A DNA stretch of 64,000 nucleotides, from positions 1,312,001 through 1,376,000 of the forward strand of contig NZ_CP009576.1 of the NCBI RefSeq assembly GCF_000763495.1. Direction: 5' to 3'. This document shows positions 35,460 to 45,658 of this stretch, piece by piece. The translations under genes were made by a program, and so were the position numbers. This DNA comes from Listeria ivanovii subsp. londoniensis (lineage in GTDB: Bacteria > Bacillota > Bacilli > Lactobacillales > Listeriaceae). Position 1 is the stretch's first letter, and every line of letters starts with the position of its first letter. The notes below the pieces were generated by a model. The model had not been told where the DNA came from and did no database searches. It worked only from the letters and a program-made list of their open reading frames with translations.

Positions 35460-35474
35460 AGAAGGCAGGCCAAT

Positions 35475-36596
35475 ATGGAAGATTTTATTTATTATAATGG
35501 CAAAAAATATCGAAAAGGTTATACAACTGGAACATGCGCAGCCGCAGCCGCCAAAGCTTGTGTGGAAATGATTTTAACGCAAGAAGAAGTGAATGCTGTT
35601 CAAGTAGAAACAACCGGCGGACAGATACTGGAAATCCCAGTAGCAAAACAACAATTTTCTAAAACAAAAGCAACTGCTGCGGTACAAAAAGATGGCGGAG
35701 ATGATATTGATGCAACTCATGGCATGTGGATTTTTGTGGATGTGGAGCTAACGGATGATGACGAAATCCATTTAGACGGAGGAATTGGCATTGGTCGTGC
35801 TACACAAAAAGGAATTTCTGTGGCAGTTGGTGAGGCGGCTATTAACCCGGCGCCACGAAAAAATATCCTGTCAACTGTCCACGAGTCGCTTGGTGCAACT
35901 AGTGGAGCCAATATTTTAGTTTATGCACCAGAAGGAGAAGAACGCGCCAAACGTACAATGAACAGTAATCTTGGTATTATCGGCGGAATTTCTATCCTTG
36001 GAACAACTGGAATTGTCACGCCCATGTCAGATGAAGGCTGGAAAAAGTCGCTATCCATCGAATTGGAAATGAAGCGAACACAAGGAATGGACCAAATCAT
36101 TTTAGTTCCAGGAAATTACGGCGATGATTTTGTCCAAAATATACTTGGATTTTCGAGCAATCAAGTTGTTTCGATGAGTAATTTTGTAGGCTATATGCTG
36201 AAAGAAACACAACGTCTTGCCTTTAAACGAGTTTTAATGGTAGGGCACTTCGGCAAATTAGTTAAAGTATCGGCGGGAATATTTACGACCTACAGTAAAG
36301 ATGCGGATGCGCGTGCAGAAATCTTGGTCGCCAACCTCGCTCTTCTCGGCGCCCCACTTTCACTATTACAAGAAGTCGAAAAATGCAATACAACCGAAGC
36401 AGCAGGTGAATTAATTGAAGCAGCGGGTTTTACGCAAGTTTATGACGTAATTGTTCAAAAAATTAAAGCAAGGTCTGAACGCTTTCTCAAGTTTACCAAA
36501 CCAAGCGTAGAAATTGATGTAGTAACTTTTTCAACCGAACGAGGCTTACTTGCTTCCACGAAAAATATCGAGGTTTTACGGGAGGAATGGCAGTGA
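35475..36596 (+). CDS. cbiD: Cobalt-precorrin-5B C1-methyltransferase CbiD
   Basis: CbiD methylates C-1 of the ring in the anaerobic pathway. The 373 residues start with the typical [21 protein letters not shown] and contain [17 protein letters not shown] and [14 protein letters not shown]. It marks the pathway as the oxygen-independent, cobalt-early route. It overlaps cbiE by 10 bases. Confidence 0.95.
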   Translation: MEDFIYYNGKKYRKGYTTGTCAAAAAKACVEMILTQEEVNAVQVETTGGQILEIPVAKQQFSKTKATAAVQKDGGDDIDATHGMWIFVDVELTDDDEIHLDGGIGIGRATQKGISVAVGEAAINPAPRKNILSTVHESLGATSGANILVYAPEGEERAKRTMNSNLGIIGGISILGTTGIVTPMSDEGWKKSLSIELEMKRTQGMDQIILVPGNYGDDFVQNILGFSSNQVVSMSNFVGYMLKETQRLAFKRVLMVGHFGKLVKVSAGIFTTYSKDADARAEILVANLALLGAPLSLLQEVEKCNTTEAAGELIEAAGFTQVYDVIVQKIKARSERFLKFTKPSVEIDVVTFSTERGLLASTKNIEVLREEWQ

Positions 36597-37189
36597 TTAG
36601 TGTGGTAGGAATTGGGCCAGGTAATTCGAGTTTTTTAACGCGTGAAGCAATAGTGGCGCTTGAAACGGCCGATACAATTTTTGGTTCCAAGCGGCAACTA
36701 CAAGAAGTAAGCAATATAACAACAGCAACAAAAGAACTTTTACCAAAAAAGTTAGCAGATTTAAAAACCATCCAACATAAAGGCAAGGAAGTGGTTATTT
36801 TAGCTTCTGGAGACCCGTTGTTGTACGGGATTGGGAACTGGGCGATGACACATTTTCCAGAAGAAGTCCGGATTATTCCAGGTATTAGTTCCATCCAAAT
36901 CATGTTTCATAAAATTGGTCTTCCTATGAATGATTGTTTTATCACAAGTAGTCACGGGAAAACTCCGGATTTCAACTTTTTATTACAACATTCCAAAGTA
37001 GCGATGGTAACAGATACACTGATTGGTCCGTACGAAATCGCCCAAGAAATTTTAAAACGAGACTTGAAAAAAATAATCTATATTGGTGAAAACTTAAGTT
37101 CAGCTGAAGAGCGAATCCATCAACTTTCGCCGAATAAAGTAGCAAAAAAATACGATATGAATGTTGTGGTGATTGTAGATGAAGGATGA
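36587..37189 (+). CDS. cbiE: Cobalt-precorrin-7 C5-methyltransferase CbiE
   Basis: CbiE uses SAM to methylate C-5 and, with CbiT, performs the step done by the fused CobL in aerobic organisms. The 200-residue protein has the tetrapyrrole methylase motifs [16 protein letters not shown] and [13 protein letters not shown]. It overlaps both cbiD and cbiT, consistent with tight coupling. Confidence 0.94.
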   Translation: MAVISVVGIGPGNSSFLTREAIVALETADTIFGSKRQLQEVSNITTATKELLPKKLADLKTIQHKGKEVVILASGDPLLYGIGNWAMTHFPEEVRIIPGISSIQIMFHKIGLPMNDCFITSSHGKTPDFNFLLQHSKVAMVTDTLIGPYEIAQEILKRDLKKIIYIGENLSSAEERIHQLSPNKVAKKYDMNVVVIVDEG

Positions 37190-37748
37190 AGTATTTATTC
37201 GCGGCAAAGTTCCAATGACAAAAGCGGAAGTTCGAGCAGCAAGCATTGATTTACTTGGATTAAATAATACGTGCCGAAAAGTGCTAGATGTTGGCGCTGG
37301 TACAGGAAGCGTGGGGCTCCAAATTGCTTGCGCGTATCCAGAAATCGAGGTAACAGCTATCGAGCGAAATCCAGAAGCAGTAGAACTTATCAACCAGAAT
37401 AAAGCAAAATTCGGGTTGCAAAATATCGCTGTTATCGAAGCTTATGCCCCAGTAGAAATGCCAGCAACTAATCAATTCGATGCGATTTTTATTGGCGGAA
37501 GTGGTGGAAATTTAACCGATATTATTGATTGGTCATTAGAGCATTTGAATACAGACGGGCATTTAGTACTCAACTTTATTTTGCTCGAGAACGCCCTTAC
37601 CGCCATGCAGCATTTAGAAGAATGTGCGGTGAGTGAATTGACGATGAAACAAATCCAAGTAGCAAATTGGCATAAACTCGGTGCAGGACATTACTTTGCA
37701 CCACAAAATCCAACCATGATTATTGGCTGTAAAAAAAATAAGGAGTGA
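37179..37748 (+). CDS. cbiT: Cobalt-precorrin-6B C15-methyltransferase (decarboxylating) CbiT
   Basis: CbiT methylates C-15 and removes the C-12 acetate carboxyl. The 189-residue protein has a Rossmann-type SAM site ([29 protein letters not shown]) and [17 protein letters not shown], distinct from the CbiE fold. It starts inside cbiE and overlaps the region before cbiF. Confidence 0.94.
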   Translation: MKDEVFIRGKVPMTKAEVRAASIDLLGLNNTCRKVLDVGAGTGSVGLQIACAYPEIEVTAIERNPEAVELINQNKAKFGLQNIAVIEAYAPVEMPATNQFDAIFIGGSGGNLTDIIDWSLEHLNTDGHLVLNFILLENALTAMQHLEECAVSELTMKQIQVANWHKLGAGHYFAPQNPTMIIGCKKNKE

Positions 37749-37753
37749 ATAAA

Positions 37754-38503
37754 ATGGCACAAGTACATTTCGTCGGAGCAGGCCCTGGAGACAAAGAACT
37801 AATTACATTAAAAGGATACCACTTACTAAAAGAAGCAGATGTGGTGATTTACGCAGGTTCGCTAGTGAATCCAGAACTATTAGAATACTGTAAAGCAGAC
37901 TGCGAAATTCATAATAGTGCAAGTATGAACTTAATCGAAATAATTGATTGTATGGAAAAAGGCGTGACTGCCGGGAAAGAAGTAGTTCGCTTGCAAACAG
38001 GCGATTTCTCCATTTATGGTTCGATTCGTGAACAAGTAGAAGAAATGAAAAAGCGTTCAATTCCATTCACATGTACTCCAGGAGTTAGTTCTTTCCTTGG
38101 GGCAGCAAGTAGCTTCGGAGTAGAATATACCGTTCCGGAAGTAAGCCAAAGTGTTATTATTACCCGAATGGCTGGAAGAACCCCGGTGCCATCCCGCGAA
38201 TCGCTCAGATCTTATGCGGCTCACCAAACATCCATGGTCATTTTTCTTTCTGTTCAAGGAATCCGGAAAGTTGTTTCGGAGTTAATCAAAGGCGGCTACA
38301 AACCCGAAACCCCAGCTGCCGTCATTTACAAAGCGACTTGGGCAGAAGAGAAAAAAGTCACAGGAACACTTCAAGACATCGCTGAAAAAGTCACAGAAGC
38401 AGGCATTACAAAAACAGCACTAATCATGGTTGGCGATTTCCTTGGAGAAGAATTTTATTACTCCAAACTATATGACAAGGACTTCAAGCATGAGTATAGA
38501 TAA
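37754..38503 (+). CDS. cbiF: Cobalt-precorrin-4 C11-methyltransferase CbiF
   Basis: CbiF methylates C-11. The 249-residue protein carries [36 protein letters not shown] and [13 protein letters not shown]. The frame opens at ATG 37745, which overlaps the cbiT stop; ATG 37754 is preferred because AAGGAG at 37739-37744 is spaced correctly and the protein then begins MAQVHFVG. Confidence 0.95.
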   Translation: MAQVHFVGAGPGDKELITLKGYHLLKEADVVIYAGSLVNPELLEYCKADCEIHNSASMNLIEIIDCMEKGVTAGKEVVRLQTGDFSIYGSIREQVEEMKKRSIPFTCTPGVSSFLGAASSFGVEYTVPEVSQSVIITRMAGRTPVPSRESLRSYAAHQTSMVIFLSVQGIRKVVSELIKGGYKPETPAAVIYKATWAEEKKVTGTLQDIAEKVTEAGITKTALIMVGDFLGEEFYYSKLYDKDFKHEYR

Positions 38504-39521
38504 GATTGCGATTATTGCAGTCACAGCTCGTGGCCGAGATTTGGCAATCCAACTAACCAATACTATTGATGCAACTATTTTTGTACCAGCAAAGCATGCA
38601 AACAGTAAAAGCCAAGCCCTACAACCTGATTTTCGAACTGGAATGCAAACACTTTTTTCTAAGTATCAAGGTTTAATTTGTATTATGGCTACTGGAATAG
38701 TCGTTCGAACACTTGCACCAGTCATTCAAGATAAATTATCCGACCCAGCCGTACTTGTTATGGATGAAAATGGTGAATTCGTTATTAGCTTACTTTCAGG
38801 ACATGTCGGCGGGGCAAACGAACTGACAGAAAAAGTTGCCGCTTTAACAAATGGCAAAGCTGTCATTACGACCGCAACTGACCGCGCAAATGTAGCGGCA
38901 ATTGACAATATCGCTAAAGCTATTGATGGCTATTTACCAGATTTTAAAGCAACAACGAAACGTATTAACAGTCTACTCGCTGCTGGAGAAGAAGTTGGAA
39001 TTTACTTGGATGAACCACTAACTATCGACCAAAGAGGTTTTACAGAAAAAGCAGTTAGTCCGCTTATCTATATTTCTACTAAATGGCAACTTCCAGAGAC
39101 AGACTTAGAAAGAATCCGGCTCATCCCAAGGCACCGCGTACTTGGTGTTGGTTGTCGAAAAGGCATTTCAACGGAAACTATTGATACTGCTTTTAAACAC
39201 TTTTGTGAACAAGAAAACATTCATCCACGCGCATTCGCTGAAATTCATAGTATTTCTATTAAAGAACAAGAGCCTGCAATTAGGCATTTAGCAGAGAAAT
39301 GGGAGATGAAATTTATTGTCCATTCAGCAGAGGAACTGCAAACCGTAGCTGAAAAATATCCAACATCTGAATTTGTCAAAAAAACAGTACAAGTTGGCAA
39401 TGTTGCTTTATCCTCGGCTGATATCGGAAGTAGCGGCAACGTAATTTCCCCTAGATTTGCAGAAACTGGTGTGACATTTGCAGCAGGAAAATTAACTAAA
39501 AATAATGAGGTGGCAAAATGA
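38490..39521 (+). CDS. cbiG: Cobalt-precorrin-5A hydrolase CbiG
   Basis: CbiG opens the delta-lactone of cobalt-precorrin-5A and releases acetaldehyde. The 343-residue protein shows [37 protein letters not shown] and the later [11 protein letters not shown]. The frame is open from 38430, but ATG 38490 ([15 protein letters not shown]) fits the family start and overlaps the end of cbiF by 14 bases. Confidence 0.94.
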   Translation: MSIDKIAIIAVTARGRDLAIQLTNTIDATIFVPAKHANSKSQALQPDFRTGMQTLFSKYQGLICIMATGIVVRTLAPVIQDKLSDPAVLVMDENGEFVISLLSGHVGGANELTEKVAALTNGKAVITTATDRANVAAIDNIAKAIDGYLPDFKATTKRINSLLAAGEEVGIYLDEPLTIDQRGFTEKAVSPLIYISTKWQLPETDLERIRLIPRHRVLGVGCRKGISTETIDTAFKHFCEQENIHPRAFAEIHSISIKEQEPAIRHLAEKWEMKFIVHSAEELQTVAEKYPTSEFVKKTVQVGNVALSSADIGSSGNVISPRFAETGVTFAAGKLTKNNEVAK

Positions 39522-40243
39522 TTTATGTGATTGGGATTGGACCTGGAGATAAAAGCTTAATGACAGGCGAGGCACTACAAGCAATAGAAGAAGCAGAAGT
39601 TATCGTTGGTTATGTAACATATATTAAATTAATCAAAGAACTTATCAAGGACAAAGAAATAGTAAAAACTGGTATGCGCCGGGAAATTGATCGCTGCCAA
39701 GAAGCTGTTGATATCGCACTAACTGGAAAAAATGTAGCGGTTGTTTCCAGTGGCGATGCAGGGATATATGGTATGGCCGGTTTAGTTTTAGAATTAGCTG
39801 AAAAAAGTAATCCAGAACTTGAAGTAAAAGTAGTTCCCGGAATTACAGCCAGTATTGGCGCAGCGGCAGTACTTGGCGCGCCGATTATGCACGACTTTTG
39901 TCATATTAGTCTAAGTGATTTAATGACTCCTTGGGAAGTGATTGAAAAACGTTTGCTACATGCAGCAATGGCTGATTTTGTCGTTTGTTTTTATAATCCA
40001 AGAAGTAAAGGACGCGCAAATCATTTAGCCAATGCTTTTCAAAAAATGATGGAATTTAAATCAGCCGATACGGTCGTTGGCATAGTAAAAGATGTCGGGC
40101 GTAAAGAAGAACGGAAAATCATCACTACGATGCGCGAAATTGATTATGAATTAGTAGACATGACAACGATGGTTATTGTTGGTAACAAAGAAACCTATGT
40201 GAAAAACGGCAAAATGATCACACCACGAGGATACACGCTATGA
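39518..40243 (+). CDS. cbiH: Cobalt-factor III C17-methyltransferase CbiH
   Basis: CbiH methylates C-17 and drives ring contraction. The 241 residues have the motifs [32 protein letters not shown] and VVPGITASIGAAAVLGAP. It overlaps cbiG and cbiJ by 4 bases at each end (ATGA type), which suggests coupled translation. Confidence 0.95.
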   Translation: MIYVIGIGPGDKSLMTGEALQAIEEAEVIVGYVTYIKLIKELIKDKEIVKTGMRREIDRCQEAVDIALTGKNVAVVSSGDAGIYGMAGLVLELAEKSNPELEVKVVPGITASIGAAAVLGAPIMHDFCHISLSDLMTPWEVIEKRLLHAAMADFVVCFYNPRSKGRANHLANAFQKMMEFKSADTVVGIVKDVGRKEERKIITTMREIDYELVDMTTMVIVGNKETYVKNGKMITPRGYTL

Positions 40244-40992
40244 TTTTTGTTCTCGGTGGAACTTCTGATAGCCTAATAATTAGCGATTGGCTAACGGAAA
40301 AAGGACTCGATTTCTCACTATCGGTTGCAACAGATTACGGTGAAACACTTGCAAAACAGCATGCCAAAAAAGTATTTTGCGGGAGATTATCCAAAACAGA
40401 AATGCTAGCAAAGTGGCAAACAGAAAACGTAACTGCTGTCATTGATGCGACCCATCCTTTTGCAACGATTGTTTCTGAAACAGCCATGGAAGCTTGTCTA
40501 GAAGCAGCTATCCCATACATTCGCTTTGAAAGAACAAGTGAGCAAGCGGAAAATACATTTTTAGTCGCTAATATTGAAGAAGCATGTACAACTGCTAACA
40601 AACTGGGAGAACGGATTTTCCTTACAACCGGAAGCAAAAATTTACCAGAATTTGTCGAACGCTTAACAGGTAAACATCTTATCGCACGCATTTTACCAGT
40701 GTCAGATGTGATTCGTTCTGCGGAAAATTTAGGGTTAGTTGCGGATCAGTTAATCGGCATGAAAGGTCCTTTTACGAAAGAAGCTAATAAAACGCAACTA
40801 GAAATGACACAAGCAGATGTTTTAATTACAAAAGAAAGTGGCAAACAAGGTGGTTTTCAAGAAAAACTAGCGGCAGCAGCAGAATTAAACATTCCGGTCG
40901 TCGTTATCCGCCGAAAAATTTTAAACTACCCAATCGAAATAAATCATGTAACAGAACTACCAGAAATTTTAACACAATGGGAGGTCTACTAA
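40240..40992 (+). CDS. cbiJ: Cobalt-precorrin-6A reductase CbiJ
   Basis: CbiJ reduces cobalt-precorrin-6A with NADPH or NADH. The 250-residue protein begins FVLGGTSDSLIISDWL and contains VIDATHPFATIVSETAMEAC and LTTGSKNLPEF, matching the CobK/CbiJ family. It is linked to its neighbours by 4-base and 1-base overlaps. Confidence 0.93.
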   Translation: MIFVLGGTSDSLIISDWLTEKGLDFSLSVATDYGETLAKQHAKKVFCGRLSKTEMLAKWQTENVTAVIDATHPFATIVSETAMEACLEAAIPYIRFERTSEQAENTFLVANIEEACTTANKLGERIFLTTGSKNLPEFVERLTGKHLIARILPVSDVIRSAENLGLVADQLIGMKGPFTKEANKTQLEMTQADVLITKESGKQGGFQEKLAAAAELNIPVVVIRRKILNYPIEINHVTELPEILTQWEVY

Positions 40993-42473
40993 TGGGAAAA
41001 GTCATATTAATCGGTGCCGGTCCTGGAGATGCACAGCTACTGACAGTAAAAGGCCTAGCCGCACTTCAAAAAGCAGATGTCATTGTCTATGATCGTTTAG
41101 TCGAACCGGCAATGCTTCAAGAACGAAAATCAAGTTGCAAACTCATTTATGTTGGAAAAGAACCATTACATCATCCAATTCCACAAGAGGAGATCGAACA
41201 AATACTTGTTAGAGAATCAAAAACAAATGATCTAGTAGTACGCTTAAAAGCAGGTGATCCGTATGTGTTTGGTCGTGGTGGCGAAGAAGGAGAAACGCTT
41301 TATCAAGCAGGAATTCCATTTGAAGTTATTCCGGGAATTACTTCGGCGATTGGCGGTTTGGCTTATGCTGGAATTCCCGTGACCCACCGTGATTTCGCCT
41401 CGAGCTTTCACGTAATTACTGGTCACTTAAAAAAAGGCCGCGACCCACTTGATTGGGAAGCATTAGCGCGGTTAGAAGGAACGCTTATTTTTCTAATGGG
41501 AATGACTAACCTGCCCAATATTTGCGCGAACTTGCTGCAAGAGGGCCGTAACCCAGAAACAGCCGTCGGAATTGTTCAATGGGCCTCGCGCGGGAAACAA
41601 CTAACTGTCACTGGAAACTTAGCAACTATTGAGCAAAAAGTAGCAGAATCTGGTATTTCCTCACCGGCACTTATTGTTGTAGGGGATGTTGTAACTTTAA
41701 GACCACAATTGAACTTTTTTGAAGAATTGCCTCTTTTCCATACGAAAGTTTTACTACCAAGAGCACGCAAAGGCAAAAGTATGCTCGCGGAAAATATTCG
41801 TGATTTAGGCGGCGAAGTAACCATGTACCCAAACATCCAAGTACTCGATATCGCTCCAACAAAAACTGCTGGACAACTCGCGGAATATCAAGAACTACTT
41901 TTCACCTCCAAAGAAGCAGTCGAACGTTTCTTCAATTACTTAGCATCCATTAATTCAGACGTTCGTAGCTTGAAAAACACCCATCTAACTGCAATTGGCA
42001 AACAAACAAAAGAAGCATTTACAGAAAAAGGAATTATACCCGATAGTTTTATAAAAAGACGTAGCCAAGAATTAATTTTAGAGCATGCGCCACGTTTTAA
42101 AGCTAATCAAAGTAGTCTAATTATTGGAAGCGTGCTTGATACTGCAGAAGTACAAACGATGTTAGCAGGAATTGAAACAGTTCAAACCATGCCGTTATAC
42201 GATATGCGCCCAGTGACAGAACGCCCATTTGACCTCGAATGCTTTGATCAAATTTGTTTTTCTAGTTCGCGCGCGGTTCATAACTTGCTTGCAGTTCTAA
42301 CCACGGAAGAAAAAGCACTTTTACAACAAAAAACGATTTTATCTATTGGCAAATTCACAAGCGCTACTTTAGCATCATTTGGTTTTACGAATTATTATGA
42401 AGCCGAAAATGCCACACCAGAAAGTTTCATCGAGTTAATCCAAAAAACAAAACTAGAAGGAGTACTGCAATGA
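40992..42473 (+). CDS. cobA-hemD: Fused uroporphyrinogen-III methyltransferase and synthase (CobA-HemD)
   Basis: Residues 1-~240 form the SUMT domain that makes precorrin-2 (VILIGAGPGDAQLLTVKGL, VVRLKAGDPYVFGRGGEEG, PGITSAIGGLAYAGIPVTHR). Residues ~255-490 form a HemD domain that closes the uroporphyrinogen III ring. The fusion therefore channels hydroxymethylbilane to precorrin-2. The frame opens at 40977, but ATG 40992 follows GGGAGGTCTAC and begins MGKVILIGAGPG. The precorrin-2 dehydrogenase needed next is not in this window. Confidence 0.94.
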   Translation: MGKVILIGAGPGDAQLLTVKGLAALQKADVIVYDRLVEPAMLQERKSSCKLIYVGKEPLHHPIPQEEIEQILVRESKTNDLVVRLKAGDPYVFGRGGEEGETLYQAGIPFEVIPGITSAIGGLAYAGIPVTHRDFASSFHVITGHLKKGRDPLDWEALARLEGTLIFLMGMTNLPNICANLLQEGRNPETAVGIVQWASRGKQLTVTGNLATIEQKVAESGISSPALIVVGDVVTLRPQLNFFEELPLFHTKVLLPRARKGKSMLAENIRDLGGEVTMYPNIQVLDIAPTKTAGQLAEYQELLFTSKEAVERFFNYLASINSDVRSLKNTHLTAIGKQTKEAFTEKGIIPDSFIKRRSQELILEHAPRFKANQSSLIIGSVLDTAEVQTMLAGIETVQTMPLYDMRPVTERPFDLECFDQICFSSSRAVHNLLAVLTTEEKALLQQKTILSIGKFTSATLASFGFTNYYEAENATPESFIELIQKTKLEGVLQ

Positions 42474-43255
42474 AAAAAGCCATTTTAGTTGTTAGTTTCG
42501 GAACAAGTTATCCGGAAACAAGAGCAAAAACAATTGAAGCCTGCGAAAAAAGAGTCGCAAAAGAATTTCCGGATTATACGGTTTTCCGTGCCTTCACTTC
42601 AAATAAAATCATTAAAAAACTGAAAACACGTGACAATATGGATGTCGCTACACCAAGCCAAGCATTGAATAAACTAAAAGAATTAGGATACAACGAAGTC
42701 ATTATTCAATCGTTACATATTATTAGTGGCGGGGAATTCGAAAAAATCACAGCACAAGTGGAAAAATTCCAATCCGCCTTTGATTCAATTATCATCAGCC
42801 AACCGCTACTTGACTCCAAAGAAGATTATGAAAAAGCGATCGAAGCCATTCGTTACCAAATGCCAAAACTAACCGAAAATGAAGCATTAATTTTAATGGG
42901 ACACGGTTCGAAGCATCACGCTTTTAGTGCTTATGCTTGTTTGGACCATATGCTACTAAATGAACCTATCTATCTTTGTGCGGTAGAAAGTTATCCTGGG
43001 CTTGATCAAGTGATTCAGCAATTGCATAAAGCCGGAATCAAGAAAGCGCACCTTATGCCATTCATGCTCGTTGCTGGTGATCATGCCACGAATGATATGG
43101 CTTCGGACGAGGAAGATTCCTGGAAAAGCACGTTAGAACAAGCAGGCATTGAAACAGAATGTCATTTACAAGGCCTAGGTGAAAATCCACTTATTCAAGC
43201 CCAGTTCATCGACCATATTCATACAGCAATCGAAAGGGTGAATCCACGTGGCTAA
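42470..43255 (+). CDS. cbiK: Sirohydrochlorin cobaltochelatase CbiK
   Basis: CbiK inserts Co2+ into sirohydrochlorin, the committing step of the anaerobic route. The 261-residue protein has VVSFGTSYPETRAKTIEAC at the start, ALILMGHGSKHHAFSAYAC in the middle (metal-binding His) and LMPFMLVAGDHATNDMAS near the end. It is of the CbiK rather than the CbiX type and overlaps both neighbours. Confidence 0.95.
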   Translation: MKKAILVVSFGTSYPETRAKTIEACEKRVAKEFPDYTVFRAFTSNKIIKKLKTRDNMDVATPSQALNKLKELGYNEVIIQSLHIISGGEFEKITAQVEKFQSAFDSIIISQPLLDSKEDYEKAIEAIRYQMPKLTENEALILMGHGSKHHAFSAYACLDHMLLNEPIYLCAVESYPGLDQVIQQLHKAGIKKAHLMPFMLVAGDHATNDMASDEEDSWKSTLEQAGIETECHLQGLGENPLIQAQFIDHIHTAIERVNPRG

Positions 43256-43958
43256 ATTTTACGGAATAGGAACTGGACCAGGCGACAGTAAATTAGTCAC
43301 CATTGAAGCAGCAGAACGACTTGGGAAACTTGCAATCCTTTATACACCACAACCGAAAAAAGGCGGCGACAGTTTAGCGAAAAAAATAGTTGCTCCGTAT
43401 TTAAAAGACTCTCTTATCATTAAAGAGCGCCATTTTCCAATGAGTTACAACAAAGAAGAAAAAAAGCTCGCTTGGGAAGAAATTGCCGCAGAAATTAAAA
43501 CAGACATCAACCAGGGACACGATGTTGGCTTTATCACACTTGGTGACCCGATGATTTTCAGCACATACAGCTATCTACTAGAGCTTTTAAAAGGAGAGGT
43601 AGAAACAGTCACATTAGCAGGGATTTCTTCCTTTGCTAATATCGCCTCTAGAATCGAATTACCGCTCGTTATGGAGGAAGAAAGCTTTGCCGTGATTCCA
43701 GTTACGGCGGGTCCTGAAAAAATAGAGCAAGCCTTGAACCTCTTTGACACTATTGTCTTGATGAAAGCAGCTAGTAATTTACCACTTGTAAAAAACTTAC
43801 TTAAAAAAACCAATTTACTTGATTCAGCCGTTGTTGTTAGCGACGTTGCAATGTCCACTGAAAAGATCATCTACGGCATGCAGGAAATAAATCCAGAAGA
43901 AAAAATGTCTTATTTCACAACGATTATTGTGAAAAAAAGAAAGGAGCAATACAGGTGA
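43248..43958 (+). CDS. cbiL: Cobalt-factor II C20-methyltransferase CbiL
   Basis: CbiL methylates C-20. The 236 residues start FYGIGTGPGDSKLVTIEA and contain VGFITLGDPMIFSTYSYLLE and the SAM-binding LAGISSFANIASR. The start is GTG 43248 overlapping the end of cbiK. The protein ends with a basic tail before cbiM. Confidence 0.94.
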   Translation: MAKFYGIGTGPGDSKLVTIEAAERLGKLAILYTPQPKKGGDSLAKKIVAPYLKDSLIIKERHFPMSYNKEEKKLAWEEIAAEIKTDINQGHDVGFITLGDPMIFSTYSYLLELLKGEVETVTLAGISSFANIASRIELPLVMEEESFAVIPVTAGPEKIEQALNLFDTIVLMKAASNLPLVKNLLKKTNLLDSAVVVSDVAMSTEKIIYGMQEINPEEKMSYFTTIIVKKRKEQYR

Positions 43959-44689
43959 AAAAATTATGGAAATTTATCCCATTTGTTTTAATGGGGGTCA
44001 TTTACTTCACATTAACTAACCCAGAATCTGCACACGCAATGCATATTATGGAGGGTTTTTTACCAGTTAAATGGGCTGTGTTTTGGCTAATTGTTTTCAT
44101 TCCATTTCTTGTGCTTGGTTTAATCCGGATTCGCAAATTAATCGCGCTTGATAAAAATAATAAACTGTTATTAGCACTATGCGCTGCGTTTATCTTTGTT
44201 TTATCAGCATTAAAAATTCCTTCTGTAACAGGTTCTTGTTCGCATCCAACTGGTGTGGGACTGGCAACAGTTATGTTTGGGCCACTAGTAGTCAGTGTTC
44301 TTGGAGTAATTGTTTTGCTTTTCCAAGCGTTACTTCTTGCCCACGGTGGCATTACAACACTCGGAGCAAATGCAATGTCAATGGCAGTAATTGGCCCAAT
44401 GGTCGGTTTTGTCGTCTATAAATTAGCGCGTAAACTAAATTGTAATAAAAGTGTATCGATTTTCTTATGTGCGATGACTGCCGACCTTGCAACCTACTTT
44501 ACGACCAGTGTCCAGCTAGGAGTTGTCTTCCCAGATCCAGCATCAGGTATGATGGCATCCATTCTTAAATTTATGGCGATTTTCTGTGTCACCCAAGTAC
44601 CAATTGCGATTGCAGAAGGCTTACTGACCGTAGTTATGTACAACTTAATTAGCAAAAATCTACCAGAAAAGGTGGCGCAATTACGATGA
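43955..44689 (+). CDS. cbiM: Cobalt ECF transporter S-component CbiM
   Basis: CbiM is the substrate-binding membrane protein of the CbiMNQO cobalt importer. Residues 1-28 look like a signal peptide ending ESAHA; cleavage after Ala28 would create a new N-terminus MHIMEGFLP, and the free Met-His start is the metal site known for this family. Several membrane helices follow, with SVTGSCSHPTGVGLATVMFGP and HGGITTLGANAMSMAVIGP. The start is GTG 43955 behind AAAGGAGC. It overlaps cbiL and cbiN by 4 bases. Confidence 0.95.
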   Translation: MKKLWKFIPFVLMGVIYFTLTNPESAHAMHIMEGFLPVKWAVFWLIVFIPFLVLGLIRIRKLIALDKNNKLLLALCAAFIFVLSALKIPSVTGSCSHPTGVGLATVMFGPLVVSVLGVIVLLFQALLLAHGGITTLGANAMSMAVIGPMVGFVVYKLARKLNCNKSVSIFLCAMTADLATYFTTSVQLGVVFPDPASGMMASILKFMAIFCVTQVPIAIAEGLLTVVMYNLISKNLPEKVAQLR

Positions 44690-44982
44690 AAAAAATTAAT
44701 ATTAATGTCATTTTGATACTTTTAGTCATTTTACTAATGGTAAGCCCATTCTTCTTCAATAAAACTGGGGAATATGGCGGTTCAGACGGAGAAGCAGAAG
44801 CAGAAATTACTAAAATTGATCCGAGTTACGAACCATGGTTTACACCGATTTATGAACCAAAAAGTGGCGAAATTGAAAGCTTGTTATTTACGCTACAAGG
44901 ATGTATTGGAACCGGGATTATCGCTTATGTTATCGGGGTAAGCCGCGGCAAACGGAAAGCTGAAAATGATGCTAACGATTGA
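44686..44982 (+). CDS. cbiN: Cobalt transport auxiliary protein CbiN
   Basis: CbiN is a small membrane protein (98 residues) with two helices, near residues 4-24 and 70-88, and an external loop (EYGGSDGEAEAEITKIDPSYEPWFTPIYEPKSGEIES is summarised by its acidic character). It assists metal loading of CbiM. It overlaps cbiM by 4 and cbiQ by 17 bases. Confidence 0.93.
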   Translation: MKKININVILILLVILLMVSPFFFNKTGEYGGSDGEAEAEITKIDPSYEPWFTPIYEPKSGEIESLLFTLQGCIGTGIIAYVIGVSRGKRKAENDAND

Positions 44983-45646
44983 TAAGTATGCCTATCAAAA
45001 TCGCTGGATAGCATACTCACCATCTGGAAAATCATTGTTTTATTTAATTATTTTAGTCTTATCTCTAACAGGCCCTGTACTCGTTCAAGCCAGCTTGTTT
45101 TTATGTATGGTGCCATTAACATTATATGTAGTAAAAATTCACTTCAAACAATATCTAAAATGGCTCCTGCTACCATTTTCATTTCTACTTTTCAGCTTGT
45201 TATCCATCTTAATTTCGATTTCTAAAGACCCAAGCAGTTTTATTACTTCTGTTTCAATTGGCAGTTTTTACCTAGGAATTTCTGATGTGACAATTACAAC
45301 CGCCACGCAAGTTTTCTTTCGTAGTATTGCTTGTTTATCCGCAACTTACTTTTTTGTCTTAACAGTTCCCGTGGTACAGTTAACGAAAGTAATGAAACAA
45401 ATTTTTATTCCTAAAATACTTATCGAATTAACGATTTTGATTTACCGCTTTATCTTCATTTTCTTGGAAGAAGCAGTGGCAATTCGTAAAGCACAGAGCC
45501 TACGTTTTGGTTACCACGGAATTAAAAATAGTTATCGCTCATTTGGGATGCTTGTTAATACATTATTTAATCGAGTTATGAAAAGATATAATGAAATGGT
45601 GATAACACTTGATGTTAAGTTATATCAAGGAGAATTTCATATCTAG
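44966..45646 (+). CDS. cbiQ: Cobalt ECF transporter T-component CbiQ
   Basis: CbiQ is the transmembrane coupling protein of the CbiMNQO importer. The 226-residue protein has four to six hydrophobic helices and the cytoplasmic coupling motifs ending AQSLRFGYHG and a second related helix (NRVMKRYNEMVITLD). It starts at ATG 44966 (a second ATG follows directly) within cbiN. Confidence 0.92.
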   Translation: MMLTIDKYAYQNRWIAYSPSGKSLFYLIILVLSLTGPVLVQASLFLCMVPLTLYVVKIHFKQYLKWLLLPFSFLLFSLLSILISISKDPSSFITSVSIGSFYLGISDVTITTATQVFFRSIACLSATYFFVLTVPVVQLTKVMKQIFIPKILIELTILIYRFIFIFLEEAVAIRKAQSLRFGYHGIKNSYRSFGMLVNTLFNRVMKRYNEMVITLDVKLYQGEFHI

Positions 45647-45658
45647 GAGGAAGCCAAG

